Part shown: in pieces, positions 22,747-31,015 of the stretch | How the letters are laid out: each line of letters starts with the position of its first letter | How positions within the stretch are numbered: position 1 is the first letter of the stretch | Source: CAYRKT01 sp964425005 | GTDB lineage: Bacteria > Synergistota > Synergistia > CAYRKT01 | Assembly (NCBI GenBank): GCA_964425005.1 | Contig: CAYRKT010000011.1 | Coordinates: forward strand, 1-34,872 | Reading direction: 5' to 3' | Length of the DNA: 34,872 nucleotides | Program-made: the position numbers and the translations under genes | Notes under the pieces: generated by a model | The model's input: the letters and a program-made list of their open reading frames with translations, nothing else | Databases searched by the model: none | Told to the model about the DNA's origin: nothing

Positions 22747-23916
22747 TCACCTATTCCCCTTGCCGTAAGGGGATATGGACCTCAGCTCCTCCACCACCCT
22801 GCGAAGCGACTCCACGAAGTAGTCCACGTCCTCTTCCACGTTGTCCTTCCCCAGGGTGACCCGAAGTGAGCCGTGGGCCGTCTTGTGGTCTATCCCCATG
22901 GCCAGGAGCACGTGGCTCGGCTCCAGAGATCCCGAGGTGCAGGCCGACCCGCTCGATACCCCTATCCCGAGCGCGTCGAGCCTCAGTATCATGGCCTCCC
23001 CCTCCACGTGGGACACGCAGAAGCTCGCGTGGAAGGGAAGCCTCCTGGTGGGATGCCCGGTCAGCTCGACCTCGGGGACGGAGGACAACACGCCCCTAAC
23101 CAGCCTGTCCCTGAGGGCCTTAACCCTCTCCTCGTCGCCCGACTCCAGACGCCTCAGCGCCAGAGAAGCCGCAGCGCCAAACCCCACTATGCCCGCCACG
23201 TTCTCGGTGCCGGACCTCAAGCCCCTCTCCTGGCCCCCTCCGTGGACCAGGGGCTCGAGCTTCACCCCCCTCCTAACGTAGAGGGCCCCGACCCCCTTGG
23301 GGCCGTACATCTTGTGGGCGGAGATCGTCATCAGGTCGACCGGCAACTTCGAGACGTCCACGGGCAGGTGGCCCACGGCCTGGATCGCGTCGGTGTGGAA
23401 GAGCACCCCCCTCTCCCGGCAGATGGCCCCCAGCTCCTCTATCGGCTGGATCGTCCCCACCTCGTTGTTGGCGAACATCACGCTCACCAGGATGGTGTCG
23501 TCCCTGATGCTCCTCCTGAGCTCCTCCGAGGAGACCATCCCATAGCGGTCCACCGAAAGATAGGTGACCTCGAACCCCTGACCCTGAAGCCACCTGAAGG
23601 CGTCCAGCACCGCGTGGTGCTCCACCGAGGAGGTTATGAGGTGCCTCCCCCTTCCCTTAAGCCTCCAGGCCACCCCCTTTATGGCCAGGTTGTCCGACTC
23701 GCTACCCCCCCCGGTGAAGACTATCTCCTCCGGCGAAGCCCCCACGAGGGCGGCCACCTGGGACCTGGCCCTCTCGACGGCCTCCCTCGCTTCCCTGCCC
23801 CAGAGGTGCAGGCTGTTGGGGTTTCCGAAGGCGAAGGACATGTAGGGGGTCATCGCCTCCAGCACCGAGGGATCCAGGGGCGTCGTGGCGGAGTGGTCCA
23901 GATACACCCTTCTCAT
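22747..23916 (-). CDS. iscS: Cysteine desulfurase (IscS/NifS family)
   Basis: PLP enzyme that removes sulfur from cysteine and passes it to IscU, and possibly to the MOSC protein. The 389-residue sequence has YLDHSATTPLDP, GGSESDNLAIKG, SSVEHHAVL (His stacking on PLP), FHTDAIQAVGHLPVD, the PLP lysine Lys202 in SAHKMYGPKG, and the sulfur-carrying Cys326 in SSGSACTSGSLEPSHVLLAMG. That mobile Cys loop marks the IscS/NifS group I enzymes. ATG 23916 has AGGGGGGAAG upstream. The macro-domain gene ends 12 bases before it. Confidence 0.95.
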   Translation of the reverse strand: MRRVYLDHSATTPLDPSVLEAMTPYMSFAFGNPNSLHLWGREAREAVERARSQVAALVGASPEEIVFTGGGSESDNLAIKGVAWRLKGRGRHLITSSVEHHAVLDAFRWLQGQGFEVTYLSVDRYGMVSSEELRRSIRDDTILVSVMFANNEVGTIQPIEELGAICRERGVLFHTDAIQAVGHLPVDVSKLPVDLMTISAHKMYGPKGVGALYVRRGVKLEPLVHGGGQERGLRSGTENVAGIVGFGAAASLALRRLESGDEERVKALRDRLVRGVLSSVPEVELTGHPTRRLPFHASFCVSHVEGEAMILRLDALGIGVSSGSACTSGSLEPSHVLLAMGIDHKTAHGSLRVTLGKDNVEEDVDYFVESLRRVVEELRSISPYGKGNR

Positions 23917-23928
23917 CTCGCTTCCCCC

Positions 23929-24465
23929 CTAGGCGAAGACCTCTTCCAGGACCTCGGCGAAGGCCCTGTAGGCCTCGTCCCCGTAGAGGTAGAAGACCAC
24001 CTCCTGGATGGACGACTCCTCCTCCTCCAGGTAGAGCTTCAACTCCTCCATCATGGCCCTGGCGGCGGACCTGTAGGGGAAGCCCCCCACGCCGGTACCC
24101 AGGGCAGGGAAGGCCACCCTTCGGGCCCCTATCTCGTCCGCCCTCACCAAGCTGGAGGTGGTGGCCTCCCTGATGAACCTCTCCGAGGTCACCAGGTCCG
24201 GTCCCATCACGGCGGCGTGTATCACGAATCGAGCCCTCAACCTCCCCCCTCCGGTCACCACCGCATCCCCCACCTTGACGGGCCCCTGGGAGACGGCCTC
24301 CCTCTCTATCTCCTCCCCGCCTCGCCTCTTTATGGCCCCGGCCACGCCGGCCCCCATCCAGAGGTGGCTGTTGGCGGCGTTCACTATCGCGTCGCCGTCG
24401 AACTCGGTTATGTCGCCCTTTGTAAGCCCTATCCTGCAGCCCCTGAACAGGACCTCCTTCTCCAT
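23929..24465 (-). CDS. Macro-domain protein (ADP-ribose-related hydrolase)
   Basis: Macro domains bind ADP-ribose and often remove it from proteins or hydrolyse O-acetyl-ADP-ribose. The 178-residue protein carries GDITEFDGDAIVNAANSHL, then WMGAGVAGAIKRRGG (the catalytic loop region), VIHAAVMGPD, and FPALGTGVGGFPY, matching the MacroD/YmdB family. The start is ATG 24465, because GGGGAGGT lies about seven bases upstream; GTG 24474 overlaps that site. It leads the iscS-iscU-MOSC group, with only 12 bases before iscS, so co-transcription is likely. Why an ADP-ribose enzyme sits with Fe-S assembly is unclear. Confidence 0.9.
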   Translation of the reverse strand: MEKEVLFRGCRIGLTKGDITEFDGDAIVNAANSHLWMGAGVAGAIKRRGGEEIEREAVSQGPVKVGDAVVTGGGRLRARFVIHAAVMGPDLVTSERFIREATTSSLVRADEIGARRVAFPALGTGVGGFPYRSAARAMMEELKLYLEEEESSIQEVVFYLYGDEAYRAFAEVLEEVFA

Positions 24466-24527
24466 CGAAAACACCTCCCCGCGAGGCTGAAAAAGCCCTT
24501 AACCTATGATAACACGGCCTAAAGGCG

Positions 24528-24559
24528 AAAAAAAGGAGCCCGGCGTTTCGCCGGGCTCC
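24528..24559 (-). terminator. Rho-independent terminator after rpsI
   Basis: On the minus strand, GGAGCCCGGCG, a three-base loop (AAA), and CGCCGGGCTCC, followed by seven T residues. The stem is eleven perfect pairs. It lies 22 bases past the rpsI stop and also insulates the macro-domain operon downstream. Confidence 0.92.
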
Positions 24560-24581
24560 CCCTCGAGGCGAGCTACAGGGA

Positions 24582-24980
24582 TTACCTCTTGGAGTACTGG
24601 TAGATGGCCCTCGCCTTCCTGTGCCCGAACTTCTTTCGCTCCACCATCCTCGGGTCCCTGGTGAGCATGCCGTGCCTCTTGAGGATCGGACGGAGGTCTG
24701 GGTTCATCTCCACCAGGGCCCTCGCCACCCCAAGCCTCACGGCCCCCGCCTGGCCCGTGAGCCCACCGCCGTGGGCGTTGACCAGCACGTCCACCTTCCC
24801 CTGCAAACCCGTGACCTCCAGGGGCCCCAGGGCCTGCTTCTGCCAGACTATCCTCGGGAAATACTCCTCCACCTTCCTGCCGTTGACCAGGAAAAGGCCA
24901 GAGCCGGATCCCCTCACCCGAACCCTGGCCACGGACTCCTTCCTCCTCCCTGTACCCCAGTAGTAAAGAGAAGTCGCCAC
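24582..24980 (-). CDS. rpsI: 30S ribosomal protein S9
   Basis: Structural protein of the small-subunit head. Its basic tail reaches the P-site tRNA. The 132-residue protein is normal length and has TGRRKESVARVR, LGPLEVTG, VNAHGGGLTGQAGAVRLGVARAL and the tail block LTRDPRMVERKKFGHRKARAI ending in SKR. The GTG start has GGAGGGG upstream. It follows rplM by 12 bases, as in the standard L13-S9 operon. Confidence 0.98.
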   Translation of the reverse strand: MATSLYYWGTGRRKESVARVRVRGSGSGLFLVNGRKVEEYFPRIVWQKQALGPLEVTGLQGKVDVLVNAHGGGLTGQAGAVRLGVARALVEMNPDLRPILKRHGMLTRDPRMVERKKFGHRKARAIYQYSKR

Positions 24981-24992
24981 CTCGAACCCCTC

Positions 24993-25442
24993 CTACCTTA
25001 TCTCCAGAGGCTTGGGACGCTGGGCCGCGTGAGGATGGGAGGGACCCCTGTAGACGTGGAGCTTCCTGAACATCCTCCTCCCCAGGCGCGTGCGGGGGAG
25101 CATACCCTTTATCACCCGCTCCAGGAGCCTCTCGGGATACCTGGACATGTAGTCGGCGTAGGTCATGGCCTTAAGACCGCCGGGATAGCCCGAGTAGCGG
25201 TAGACCACCCTCTGGGTGAGCTTCCTGCCGGTGATCTTCACCTTCTCGGCGTTGACTACTACCACGTGGTCGCCGCAGTCCACGTGGGGCGTGTAGACGG
25301 GCTTGTGCTTGCCCATCAGTATCCTCGCCACCTGAGAGGCCAAACGCCCCAGCACCTTGTCCGTAGCGTCCACCACGTACCAGTCGTTCTGCTTGTCCTC
25401 CTTGCGAAGGAAGAAGGTCGGATTCTCCACATGATGGCTCAT
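24993..25442 (-). CDS. rplM: 50S ribosomal protein L13
   Basis: Early-assembly protein of the large subunit, 149 residues. It has the family blocks WYVVDATDKVLGRLAS, GDHVVVVNAEKV, RKLTQRVVYRYSGYPGGLK and GMLPRTRLGRRMFRKLHVY. First gene of the rplM-rpsI operon, transcribed from the strong promoter at 25487-25515. The leader is only about 38 bases, too short for the structured L13 autoregulatory element known in some bacteria. The ATG follows GAGGAG. Confidence 0.98.
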   Translation of the reverse strand: MSHHVENPTFFLRKEDKQNDWYVVDATDKVLGRLASQVARILMGKHKPVYTPHVDCGDHVVVVNAEKVKITGRKLTQRVVYRYSGYPGGLKAMTYADYMSRYPERLLERVIKGMLPRTRLGRRMFRKLHVYRGPSHPHAAQRPKPLEIR

Positions 25443-25486
25443 GCCTCTACCACTCCTCGAACCCTGCCTTTTTGGAGCACCTAGCG

Positions 25487-25515
25487 ATTTTACATGCCGG
25501 GCTTGAAGCTGTCAA
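25487..25515 (-). promoter_or_regulatory. Promoter of the rplM-rpsI operon
   Basis: Minus-strand reading: perfect TTGACA (25515-25510), a 17-base spacer, TAAAAT (25492-25487). This is the best promoter match in the window, as expected for ribosomal protein genes. It lies directly behind the terminator-like hairpin of the chemoreceptor gene. Confidence 0.88.
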
Positions 25516-25517
25516 GG

Positions 25518-25553
25518 AAAAGCCCGAGAGAGCCAGCTCCCGAGGTCCGGGCT
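25518..25553 (-). terminator. Candidate terminator after the chemoreceptor gene
   Basis: On the minus strand, AGCCCG pairs with CGGGCT about 20 bases later, and four T residues follow. The stem is short and begins at the stop codon, so its strength is uncertain. Confidence 0.45.
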
Positions 25554-27709
25554 CAGGAGATGGGGGCTATAGCCCTCTCCTCGCCGTTCCCCTTCGATCC
25601 CCCGTTCACCTTGTAGGAGGCGACCAACTTCTCCAGCCCCTCCAGGGCCCTCTTCTGCTTCTCCTTTATGGAGAGCAACTCCTCGGCCTTCTGAAGCACG
25701 CCCCTAGAGCTCTCCTCCACCAGGTCGGCGGCGTTCCTCCCCTCCCCGACCATCTTGACGATGTTGTCCATGGCGGAGGCTATCTGCTGTATCCCCGCGG
25801 ACTGGCTCTCGGCGGCCTCGACTATCCGGGAGATGCTCCCCAGGAAGGACTCTATCTCCTCCACCACCTTGCCTATCAGGTCGGCCGTGTCCGAGGCAGC
25901 CTTGACGGCCTCGGAGACCATCTTGCCCGTCCTCTCTATGTCCGAGGCCACGTCCCTCGTCTTGCCCTGGATCTCGGATATTATGACCTCCACCTGCTTG
26001 GCCGCCTCGTTGGACTGCTCGGCGAGCTTCCTCACCTCCTCGGCGACCACCGCGAAGCCCCTCCCCGCCTCCCCGGCCCTGGCCGCCTCTATGGCGGCGT
26101 TGAGGGCGAGCAGGTTGGTCTGGTCCGCTATGCTCGATATGGTCCCCACGAAGCCCACTATCCTCTCGACCGCCCTCTCCAGGGCGTCTATGGCCTCGCC
26201 TATCTGACGACTGGCGGCGCCCACCTCCTTTATCTCCTCGGCGAGCTCCCTCACCGAGGAGCCCCCTCTGTCCACCTCCCTCCTCATCGCGTCGGCCCTG
26301 GCCTTTATCTCGTCGGCGGTGTGGGCCACCCGCTGGGCCTCGGCGGCTATCTCCTCAACGCCCGCGTTGGTCTCCTCCGCCGCCGAGGATATGGAGGCTA
26401 TGGCGCTGACCATGTTGCCCGCGGCCGAGAAGGTCTCCTGGGAGGCCAACATGATGGACTGGGCTATATCGGCCATGGCGTCCGAGCTGTCCGACAGCAG
26501 CTTCTCGAGCCCCCTGATCTTGAAGACCAGCTTCTTGAAGGAGGAGGCTATGGAGGCGAAGGAGCACAGCACCCGCTGGATCTCGTCGGTGCTGTTGGGA
26601 TCGGCGCAGACGTCCACGGTGAGGTCGCCCGAGGCTATGGCGCCGGCGACCCTCGTCGCCCCCATGAGGGGGGATATGAGCCTGGAGAGCACCACCATCA
26701 GGATCACCGCCGCCACCAGGGCCGCTGGCACGGCCACCAGCGCCATGCCGTTCCTCATCCTGTAGACCGGCTCCAGCAAGGTATCCTCGAAGAGGGAGGC
26801 CCCCAGGTGGAAGTCGCCGAAGCCGGCCCTCGTCAGGTACGCCACCTTCGGCCTGCCTTCTTGGAGGTATCGGACCTCGTAGACCCCCTCCTGGGAGGCC
26901 GAAGCCTCCCTGAAGGCCCTGAAGAAGTCGGGAGCCGCCGACTCGAGCTTCGTCCCCCTCTCGATCGAGGGGTGGGCGATGGTGGTCCCGTCGGAGGTGA
27001 AGACGAAGCCGTAGGAGTCCTTGCCGAAGCTGGTGTCCACCACCTGCCTGAACAGGGACTCCAGGGGAAAGCCGCAGAAGACCACCGCGAAGATCTTCCC
27101 CGCGTCGTCCGCCACAGGAACGTAGGCCCCGACGAAGGGATCGCTCTCAACCCAGTTTATGCCCCTGTAGGAGGAGCTCTCCAGGACGGTGGTCTTGAAG
27201 ACCACGTCGTCCTCCCCCACGGAGGTGCCGAGTATTAGCTCCCCCTTCCTGTCCCTTATGTTGGTGGAGACCCTGACCATCCTCACGGGCCTTCCGCCCT
27301 CCTCCACCACCTGGAAGATGGTGAAGCGAGCGTCCATCCTCTTAGCCCAGCCCTCCACTATGCCCATGTTGCCGGTCAGATCCACCAATCCCCCCTTGAG
27401 CACCACCAGCACGGGCAGCTCCACGTTACCCACCCTGACCTTCTGGTCCGAGACCAGGGCCTTTCCGCCCTCCAGCTCGGCGGCCGCCATCGAGGCCCCC
27501 TCCACCGCCTTGTCCAGGAGCAACCTGTACTGGGCCTCCACGGAGCGCTTTAAGGAGGCCATCAGCCCAAGCCCCACCTCCCTGGAGTTGGCGAGGATGT
27601 ACTCCCTGGTGGAGCGGTAGTTCATGAAGGAGAGGAAGGCCAGCGAAAGCGCCATCACCCCCACCGCCACCGCTATCACCTTGTACCTGAAGGAAACCCT
27701 CGATAACAC
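25553..27709 (-). CDS. Methyl-accepting chemotaxis protein with Cache-type sensor
   Basis: A 718-residue transmembrane chemoreceptor. TM1 lies at about residues 10-28 and TM2 at about 320-347. Between them is an extracytoplasmic Cache region of the fused single-Cache kind (RFTIFQVVEEGGRPVRM, YVPVADDAGKIFAVVFCGFPLES). A HAMP domain follows (about 350-400), then a long coiled-coil signalling domain whose hairpin tip carries IADQTNLLALNAAIEAARAGE and GRGFAVVAEEVRKLA. There is no CheR-docking pentapeptide at the C terminus, which ends in ERAIAPIS. The ligand is unknown; related Cache sensors often bind small carboxylates or amino acids. GTG 27709 is preceded by AGGGGGG. Confidence 0.94.
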   Translation of the reverse strand: MLSRVSFRYKVIAVAVGVMALSLAFLSFMNYRSTREYILANSREVGLGLMASLKRSVEAQYRLLLDKAVEGASMAAAELEGGKALVSDQKVRVGNVELPVLVVLKGGLVDLTGNMGIVEGWAKRMDARFTIFQVVEEGGRPVRMVRVSTNIRDRKGELILGTSVGEDDVVFKTTVLESSSYRGINWVESDPFVGAYVPVADDAGKIFAVVFCGFPLESLFRQVVDTSFGKDSYGFVFTSDGTTIAHPSIERGTKLESAAPDFFRAFREASASQEGVYEVRYLQEGRPKVAYLTRAGFGDFHLGASLFEDTLLEPVYRMRNGMALVAVPAALVAAVILMVVLSRLISPLMGATRVAGAIASGDLTVDVCADPNSTDEIQRVLCSFASIASSFKKLVFKIRGLEKLLSDSSDAMADIAQSIMLASQETFSAAGNMVSAIASISSAAEETNAGVEEIAAEAQRVAHTADEIKARADAMRREVDRGGSSVRELAEEIKEVGAASRQIGEAIDALERAVERIVGFVGTISSIADQTNLLALNAAIEAARAGEAGRGFAVVAEEVRKLAEQSNEAAKQVEVIISEIQGKTRDVASDIERTGKMVSEAVKAASDTADLIGKVVEEIESFLGSISRIVEAAESQSAGIQQIASAMDNIVKMVGEGRNAADLVEESSRGVLQKAEELLSIKEKQKRALEGLEKLVASYKVNGGSKGNGEERAIAPIS

Positions 27710-27768
27710 GCCAGCACCCCCCTTTTCGCGGAGGACGAAGATCGCCCTTTCATCTGGTTTTTTCCGCT

Positions 27769-27797
27769 ATACTACCACCTATGCAGCTTAACGACAA
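27769..27797 (-). promoter_or_regulatory. Candidate promoter of the chemoreceptor gene
   Basis: Minus-strand reading: TTGTCG (27797-27792), a 17-base spacer, TAGTAT (27774-27769), a 4/6 match in each box. It gives a leader of about 50 bases. No flagellar sigma-28 pattern is seen. Confidence 0.45.
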
Positions 27798-27808
27798 TCC
27801 GAGACCCC

Positions 27809-29851
27809 TCAGGGGAGCCTCCCCGCCTCGAACTCCGCCAGGGCCACGTCGACCAGCGAGGGGTCGAACTGTGTGCCCCTGCACCTGACGACCTCCTCCC
27901 TGGCCTCGCGGAAGCTCTTCGCCCTGGAGTAGGGCCTCTCGGAGGTCATCGCGTCCAGGGCATCCGCCAGGCATATGATCCTCGACTCCAGGGGTATCCC
28001 CTCTCCGCAGAGGCCGTCGGGATAACCCTTGCCGTCGTAGCGCTCGTGGTGGTGTCTGATCCACAGGGCCACGTCGACAAAACCCGGTATTTGCGAAACG
28101 ATCTGCTCGCCCGCCACGGGGTGCACCTTTATCAGCTCGTACTCCTCCGGCGAGAGCTTCGCCGGCTTGTTCAGCACTTCGGCCGGGACCAACACCTTCC
28201 CCAGGTCGTGCAGGACCGAGGCGAACTCCAGCTTCCTGAGGTCCACGCACAAGCCCCTGTGGGATAGGGCCCTGGCCAGGACCAGGGAGTAGCGCGACAC
28301 CCTCTCGGAGTGACCGGCGGTGTAGACGTCCACCAGCTCCACCACCTTGGCCAAGGACCTGGCCACCCCCATGGAGAGCTCCCTCTCCCTCTCCATCGAG
28401 GCCGAGGCCTGCGAGGCTATGGAGAGAAGCCTCAGGAGCAAAGTGGGCCAGGACCGGACCTCGTCCGGCTCCACCTCGGCGAGCAGGGTGTAGACCCTCT
28501 CCCCGCGCCTGAAAGAGCCCACCTCCAGGAGATCGCTCCCATCCCCCTCCCCCGAGAAGAGCAGCCGACCATCCTTCCTGAGCGCTAAGGAGCGCCCGAA
28601 GTGTCGCTCGGCCATGGAGAGGACCTTGACCGCCATGGAGTCGAAGTCGATCCCCATCAGGCTCAAGGCCACCTGGGACAGCTTCCCGATGCCCTCCAGG
28701 TTGGACCTCTGGATCTCCAGCTCCTGGGCGTAGGACTGAAGCTGCCCGTAGGCAGACTCCAGCTCCCTCTGGGAGGAGGTCAAGTTCTCGTTGGCCATCT
28801 CCAGCTCCGCCGCCGCCTCCATCAGGTCCTCGGCCTGGCGCTCTATCCTCTCGGCGGCGGCGTTGTAGCGGCGAGCCACCTCCTTAAGCTCCTCCTCCTG
28901 GAAGAGCCCCTCGTCGAGCCTCACGGATTCGCCCTCCACCGAGAGGCTCGAGATCGCCTCCTCGATCACCGACAGGGGAGCTAACACCCGATGGTACAGG
29001 TAGCGTCGAAGCACCAGGGCGAAGAGCAAGAGGGAGGGGAGGGCGAGGGATAGGAGGTAGAGCAACGCCCTTTTGACGATGGGATCCAGCGCAGCCGCGG
29101 CGGAGTAGACGTAAACAGCCTTAAAGCCGAACCCCAGCAGAGCCCTGCTCAAGGACCTGGCCCTCTCCTCCCCGGGAAGGTAGAGGCCGTAGTTGTACTC
29201 GCTGGGCCACCGATACCCTTCGTCGTCCTCCAGGAAGACGGCCGATATCCCCTCCACCCTCAGGGACCTCACGAACCTGGAAAGCTCCAGCACGACTCGC
29301 TTAGCTCGATCGCCAACGCCGGGAAGCATCTCCAGGGAGGCCATGTACACGAGCTTGAAGCCACCCCCCAAGGACCTCCAGCATATCATCCAGGGCCTCC
29401 ACCTGAAGAGGACCACCTGGTGGCCGTCGTCGCTCCAGAGGACCCTCCTCCCCCAGGGCCAACGGAGCAGGTTCGAACGGAAGAGAGGGCCGCTCACCTC
29501 GACCACCGAGAAGCCCTCCCCGTCCACCAGGTAGAGGAAGCCGCCCCAGGGGGGGACCACGGAGGAAAGCCGCCTCCCAATGGCCTCGGGGTCGAGCGAG
29601 GACAGGGCCTCCATGTGCTCCATCACCTCGTAGTAGAAGGAGTAAGATTGAAGCTCCAGATCCCGAAGAAGCCTGGAGAAGTAGACCATATAGGAGGAGA
29701 GAGCGTAAAGCTGATCCCTTCCCCTTTCGAGCATAGCCCCCTCCAGGCTATCCCCTATGAGGGAATGGGAGAGCCCCAGAAAGAGCCCCATCGCCGCGAA
29801 GAACGACAGAAACAGCAAGGCCAGGACCTTGTGGGCCAGGGACACCCTCAC
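27809..29851 (-). CDS. Membrane HD-GYP cyclic-di-GMP phosphodiesterase
   Basis: 680 residues. TM1 (about 8-30) and TM2 (about 262-288) flank an extracytoplasmic sensor region (about 32-260). A HAMP-like linker and coiled coil (about 290-395), then a GAF-like stretch (about 395-490) lead to an HD-GYP domain (about 495-660). The catalytic set appears complete: AGHSERVSRYSLVLA, LHDLGKVLVP, HPVAGEQI, and HHHERYDGKGYPDGLCGEGIP followed by RIICLADALDAMTSERPYS. It should hydrolyse cyclic-di-GMP and favour motility. GTG 29851 overlaps the stop of the periplasmic binding protein as GTGA, so the two are probably made together and may form one sensing unit. Confidence 0.92.
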   Translation of the reverse strand: MRVSLAHKVLALLFLSFFAAMGLFLGLSHSLIGDSLEGAMLERGRDQLYALSSYMVYFSRLLRDLELQSYSFYYEVMEHMEALSSLDPEAIGRRLSSVVPPWGGFLYLVDGEGFSVVEVSGPLFRSNLLRWPWGRRVLWSDDGHQVVLFRWRPWMICWRSLGGGFKLVYMASLEMLPGVGDRAKRVVLELSRFVRSLRVEGISAVFLEDDEGYRWPSEYNYGLYLPGEERARSLSRALLGFGFKAVYVYSAAAALDPIVKRALLYLLSLALPSLLLFALVLRRYLYHRVLAPLSVIEEAISSLSVEGESVRLDEGLFQEEELKEVARRYNAAAERIERQAEDLMEAAAELEMANENLTSSQRELESAYGQLQSYAQELEIQRSNLEGIGKLSQVALSLMGIDFDSMAVKVLSMAERHFGRSLALRKDGRLLFSGEGDGSDLLEVGSFRRGERVYTLLAEVEPDEVRSWPTLLLRLLSIASQASASMERERELSMGVARSLAKVVELVDVYTAGHSERVSRYSLVLARALSHRGLCVDLRKLEFASVLHDLGKVLVPAEVLNKPAKLSPEEYELIKVHPVAGEQIVSQIPGFVDVALWIRHHHERYDGKGYPDGLCGEGIPLESRIICLADALDAMTSERPYSRAKSFREAREEVVRCRGTQFDPSLVDVALAEFEAGRLP

Positions 29852-30873
29852 CGAAGGCCCACCCCCAGGAGGTAGAGCTCCTCGGGCGGGCTCATCCCCA
29901 GCTCCCTGAACCTATCCTGGTCGAAGAAGAGGAAGAAGTCCTGACCCATCCGGAGGTTCCCGCCCCTTGGGATCTCCCCCCTCAGCGCCCTGACGGCCAT
30001 CTCCCCGGCCTGGTATCCCTGCCTGAAGGGGGAGACCGCGAAGGCCATGGCCACCCCGGCGAGCCTCACCCCCGAGGGCTCGTAGGCCACGTCGACCCCC
30101 CTGAAGCGCGAGCGAACCAGGCGCGCCAGCTCCTCGAAGGGGAAGGGCTTGCCCAGATCGTCCAGGAGGTAGGGCACGCCCACGTAGATCAGCATGTCGA
30201 AGCCCACAAGCCCACCCCCATCCAGGAACTCCGACAGATCCCTGACCCTCTCGAAGGACCTGATCTCCACCTGGATGCCCCTGTACCGCCCCCCGGCTCC
30301 CTCCAGGCCCAGGTTCTCCCTCAGGTGCCTGGCTATGAGGGAACCGCTCCACGTGGTGTCGGCGAGGCAGAAGACCTTGTTCACCGCGGGCCAGGAGAGG
30401 ACCAGCAGGTCGAAGAAGACCCGGTAGTCCAGCCTCTCCAGGACCCCGCTCACGTTGGGCGCACCCCAAAGGCCGTAGTCCCTGGGATGAGCGTTGACGC
30501 CGCAGAAGAAAAGAGGGGTGGACCTGCCCTTCATGAGGGGCCCCAGAGACCTGAGGGCGTGGTCGTCGAGCAGAAACACCACGTCGGGGCTAATCCTCTC
30601 CGCGATCTCGAGCGCCCTCCTCGCCATCTCCCCCTCGTAGGCCTCGTCCCTGTGGGCCTTCGTGTCCATCGAGACCACCACGAGCTCGAAGTCGTCCCCC
30701 CGGAGCTCCCTTAGGGCAGCCCTAATGCCCAGCAGCTCCTCCCTGGTCCAAGCCGATATGGCCGCATCCCCCTCCAGGGGGTAACTGGTGAAGACCAGAC
30801 ACCTCAAGGCACCCTCGGCGACGGACGCCAAAGAGAAGGCCAGGAACAGACAAAGGAAGGGAAGACGCCTCAC
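29848..30873 (-). CDS. Periplasmic binding protein, ABC_sub_bind family
   Basis: Exported protein of about 341 residues. A signal peptide (about 1-21, ending ASVAEG) precedes a two-lobed binding fold with LRCLVFTSYPLEGD, SPDVVFLLDDHALRSLG, TPLFFCGVNAHP, VSGVLE and GYQAGEMAVRALRGEIP. These match the ABC_sub_bind (PF04392-like) group. No permease or ATPase genes lie nearby; instead it is coupled to the HD-GYP gene by a four-base overlap. This suggests a ligand sensor rather than a transporter part. GTG 30873, or TTG 30876 just before it, is the start, with GAGG and AGGGG upstream; the longer open frame toward 31083 is not coding. Confidence 0.82.
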   Translation of the reverse strand: MRRLPFLCLFLAFSLASVAEGALRCLVFTSYPLEGDAAISAWTREELLGIRAALRELRGDDFELVVVSMDTKAHRDEAYEGEMARRALEIAERISPDVVFLLDDHALRSLGPLMKGRSTPLFFCGVNAHPRDYGLWGAPNVSGVLERLDYRVFFDLLVLSWPAVNKVFCLADTTWSGSLIARHLRENLGLEGAGGRYRGIQVEIRSFERVRDLSEFLDGGGLVGFDMLIYVGVPYLLDDLGKPFPFEELARLVRSRFRGVDVAYEPSGVRLAGVAMAFAVSPFRQGYQAGEMAVRALRGEIPRGGNLRMGQDFFLFFDQDRFRELGMSPPEELYLLGVGLR

Positions 30874-31015
30874 CAAACCCTCACCCCTGGAAAATAAAAC
30901 AATTTTCCCAAAGAACCTCAGGATAGACCTTAACACAAAGGGGGCGCGTAGGCAAGCTCGGCTCGATTTATGGTACCATTTCTCCAGGCACAATGGCAAA
31001 AGGGGAGATGCGAGG
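30874..31015. promoter_or_regulatory. Divergent intergenic region, binding protein and polX
   Basis: About 140 bases. It holds an AT-rich stretch (30891-30910), a perfect ten-base palindrome ATGGTACCAT at 30970-30979, and weak -35/-10-like elements in both directions. The palindrome could be an operator, but no regulator is visible nearby. No strong promoter can be assigned. Confidence 0.4.

Noticed and set aside
22873..24522. A 549-residue plus-strand open frame opposite iscS and the macro gene
   Set aside because: High GC lengthens antisense frames; the translation is Gly/His/Pro-rich with no motif, while the minus strand has clear families.
25443..25486. Structured L13 autoregulatory leader
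   Set aside because: The leader after the promoter is only about 38 bases and shows no extended stem.
25472..27238. A 588-residue plus-strand open frame opposite the chemoreceptor
   Set aside because: It is the antisense shadow of a verified chemoreceptor with an intact signalling tip.
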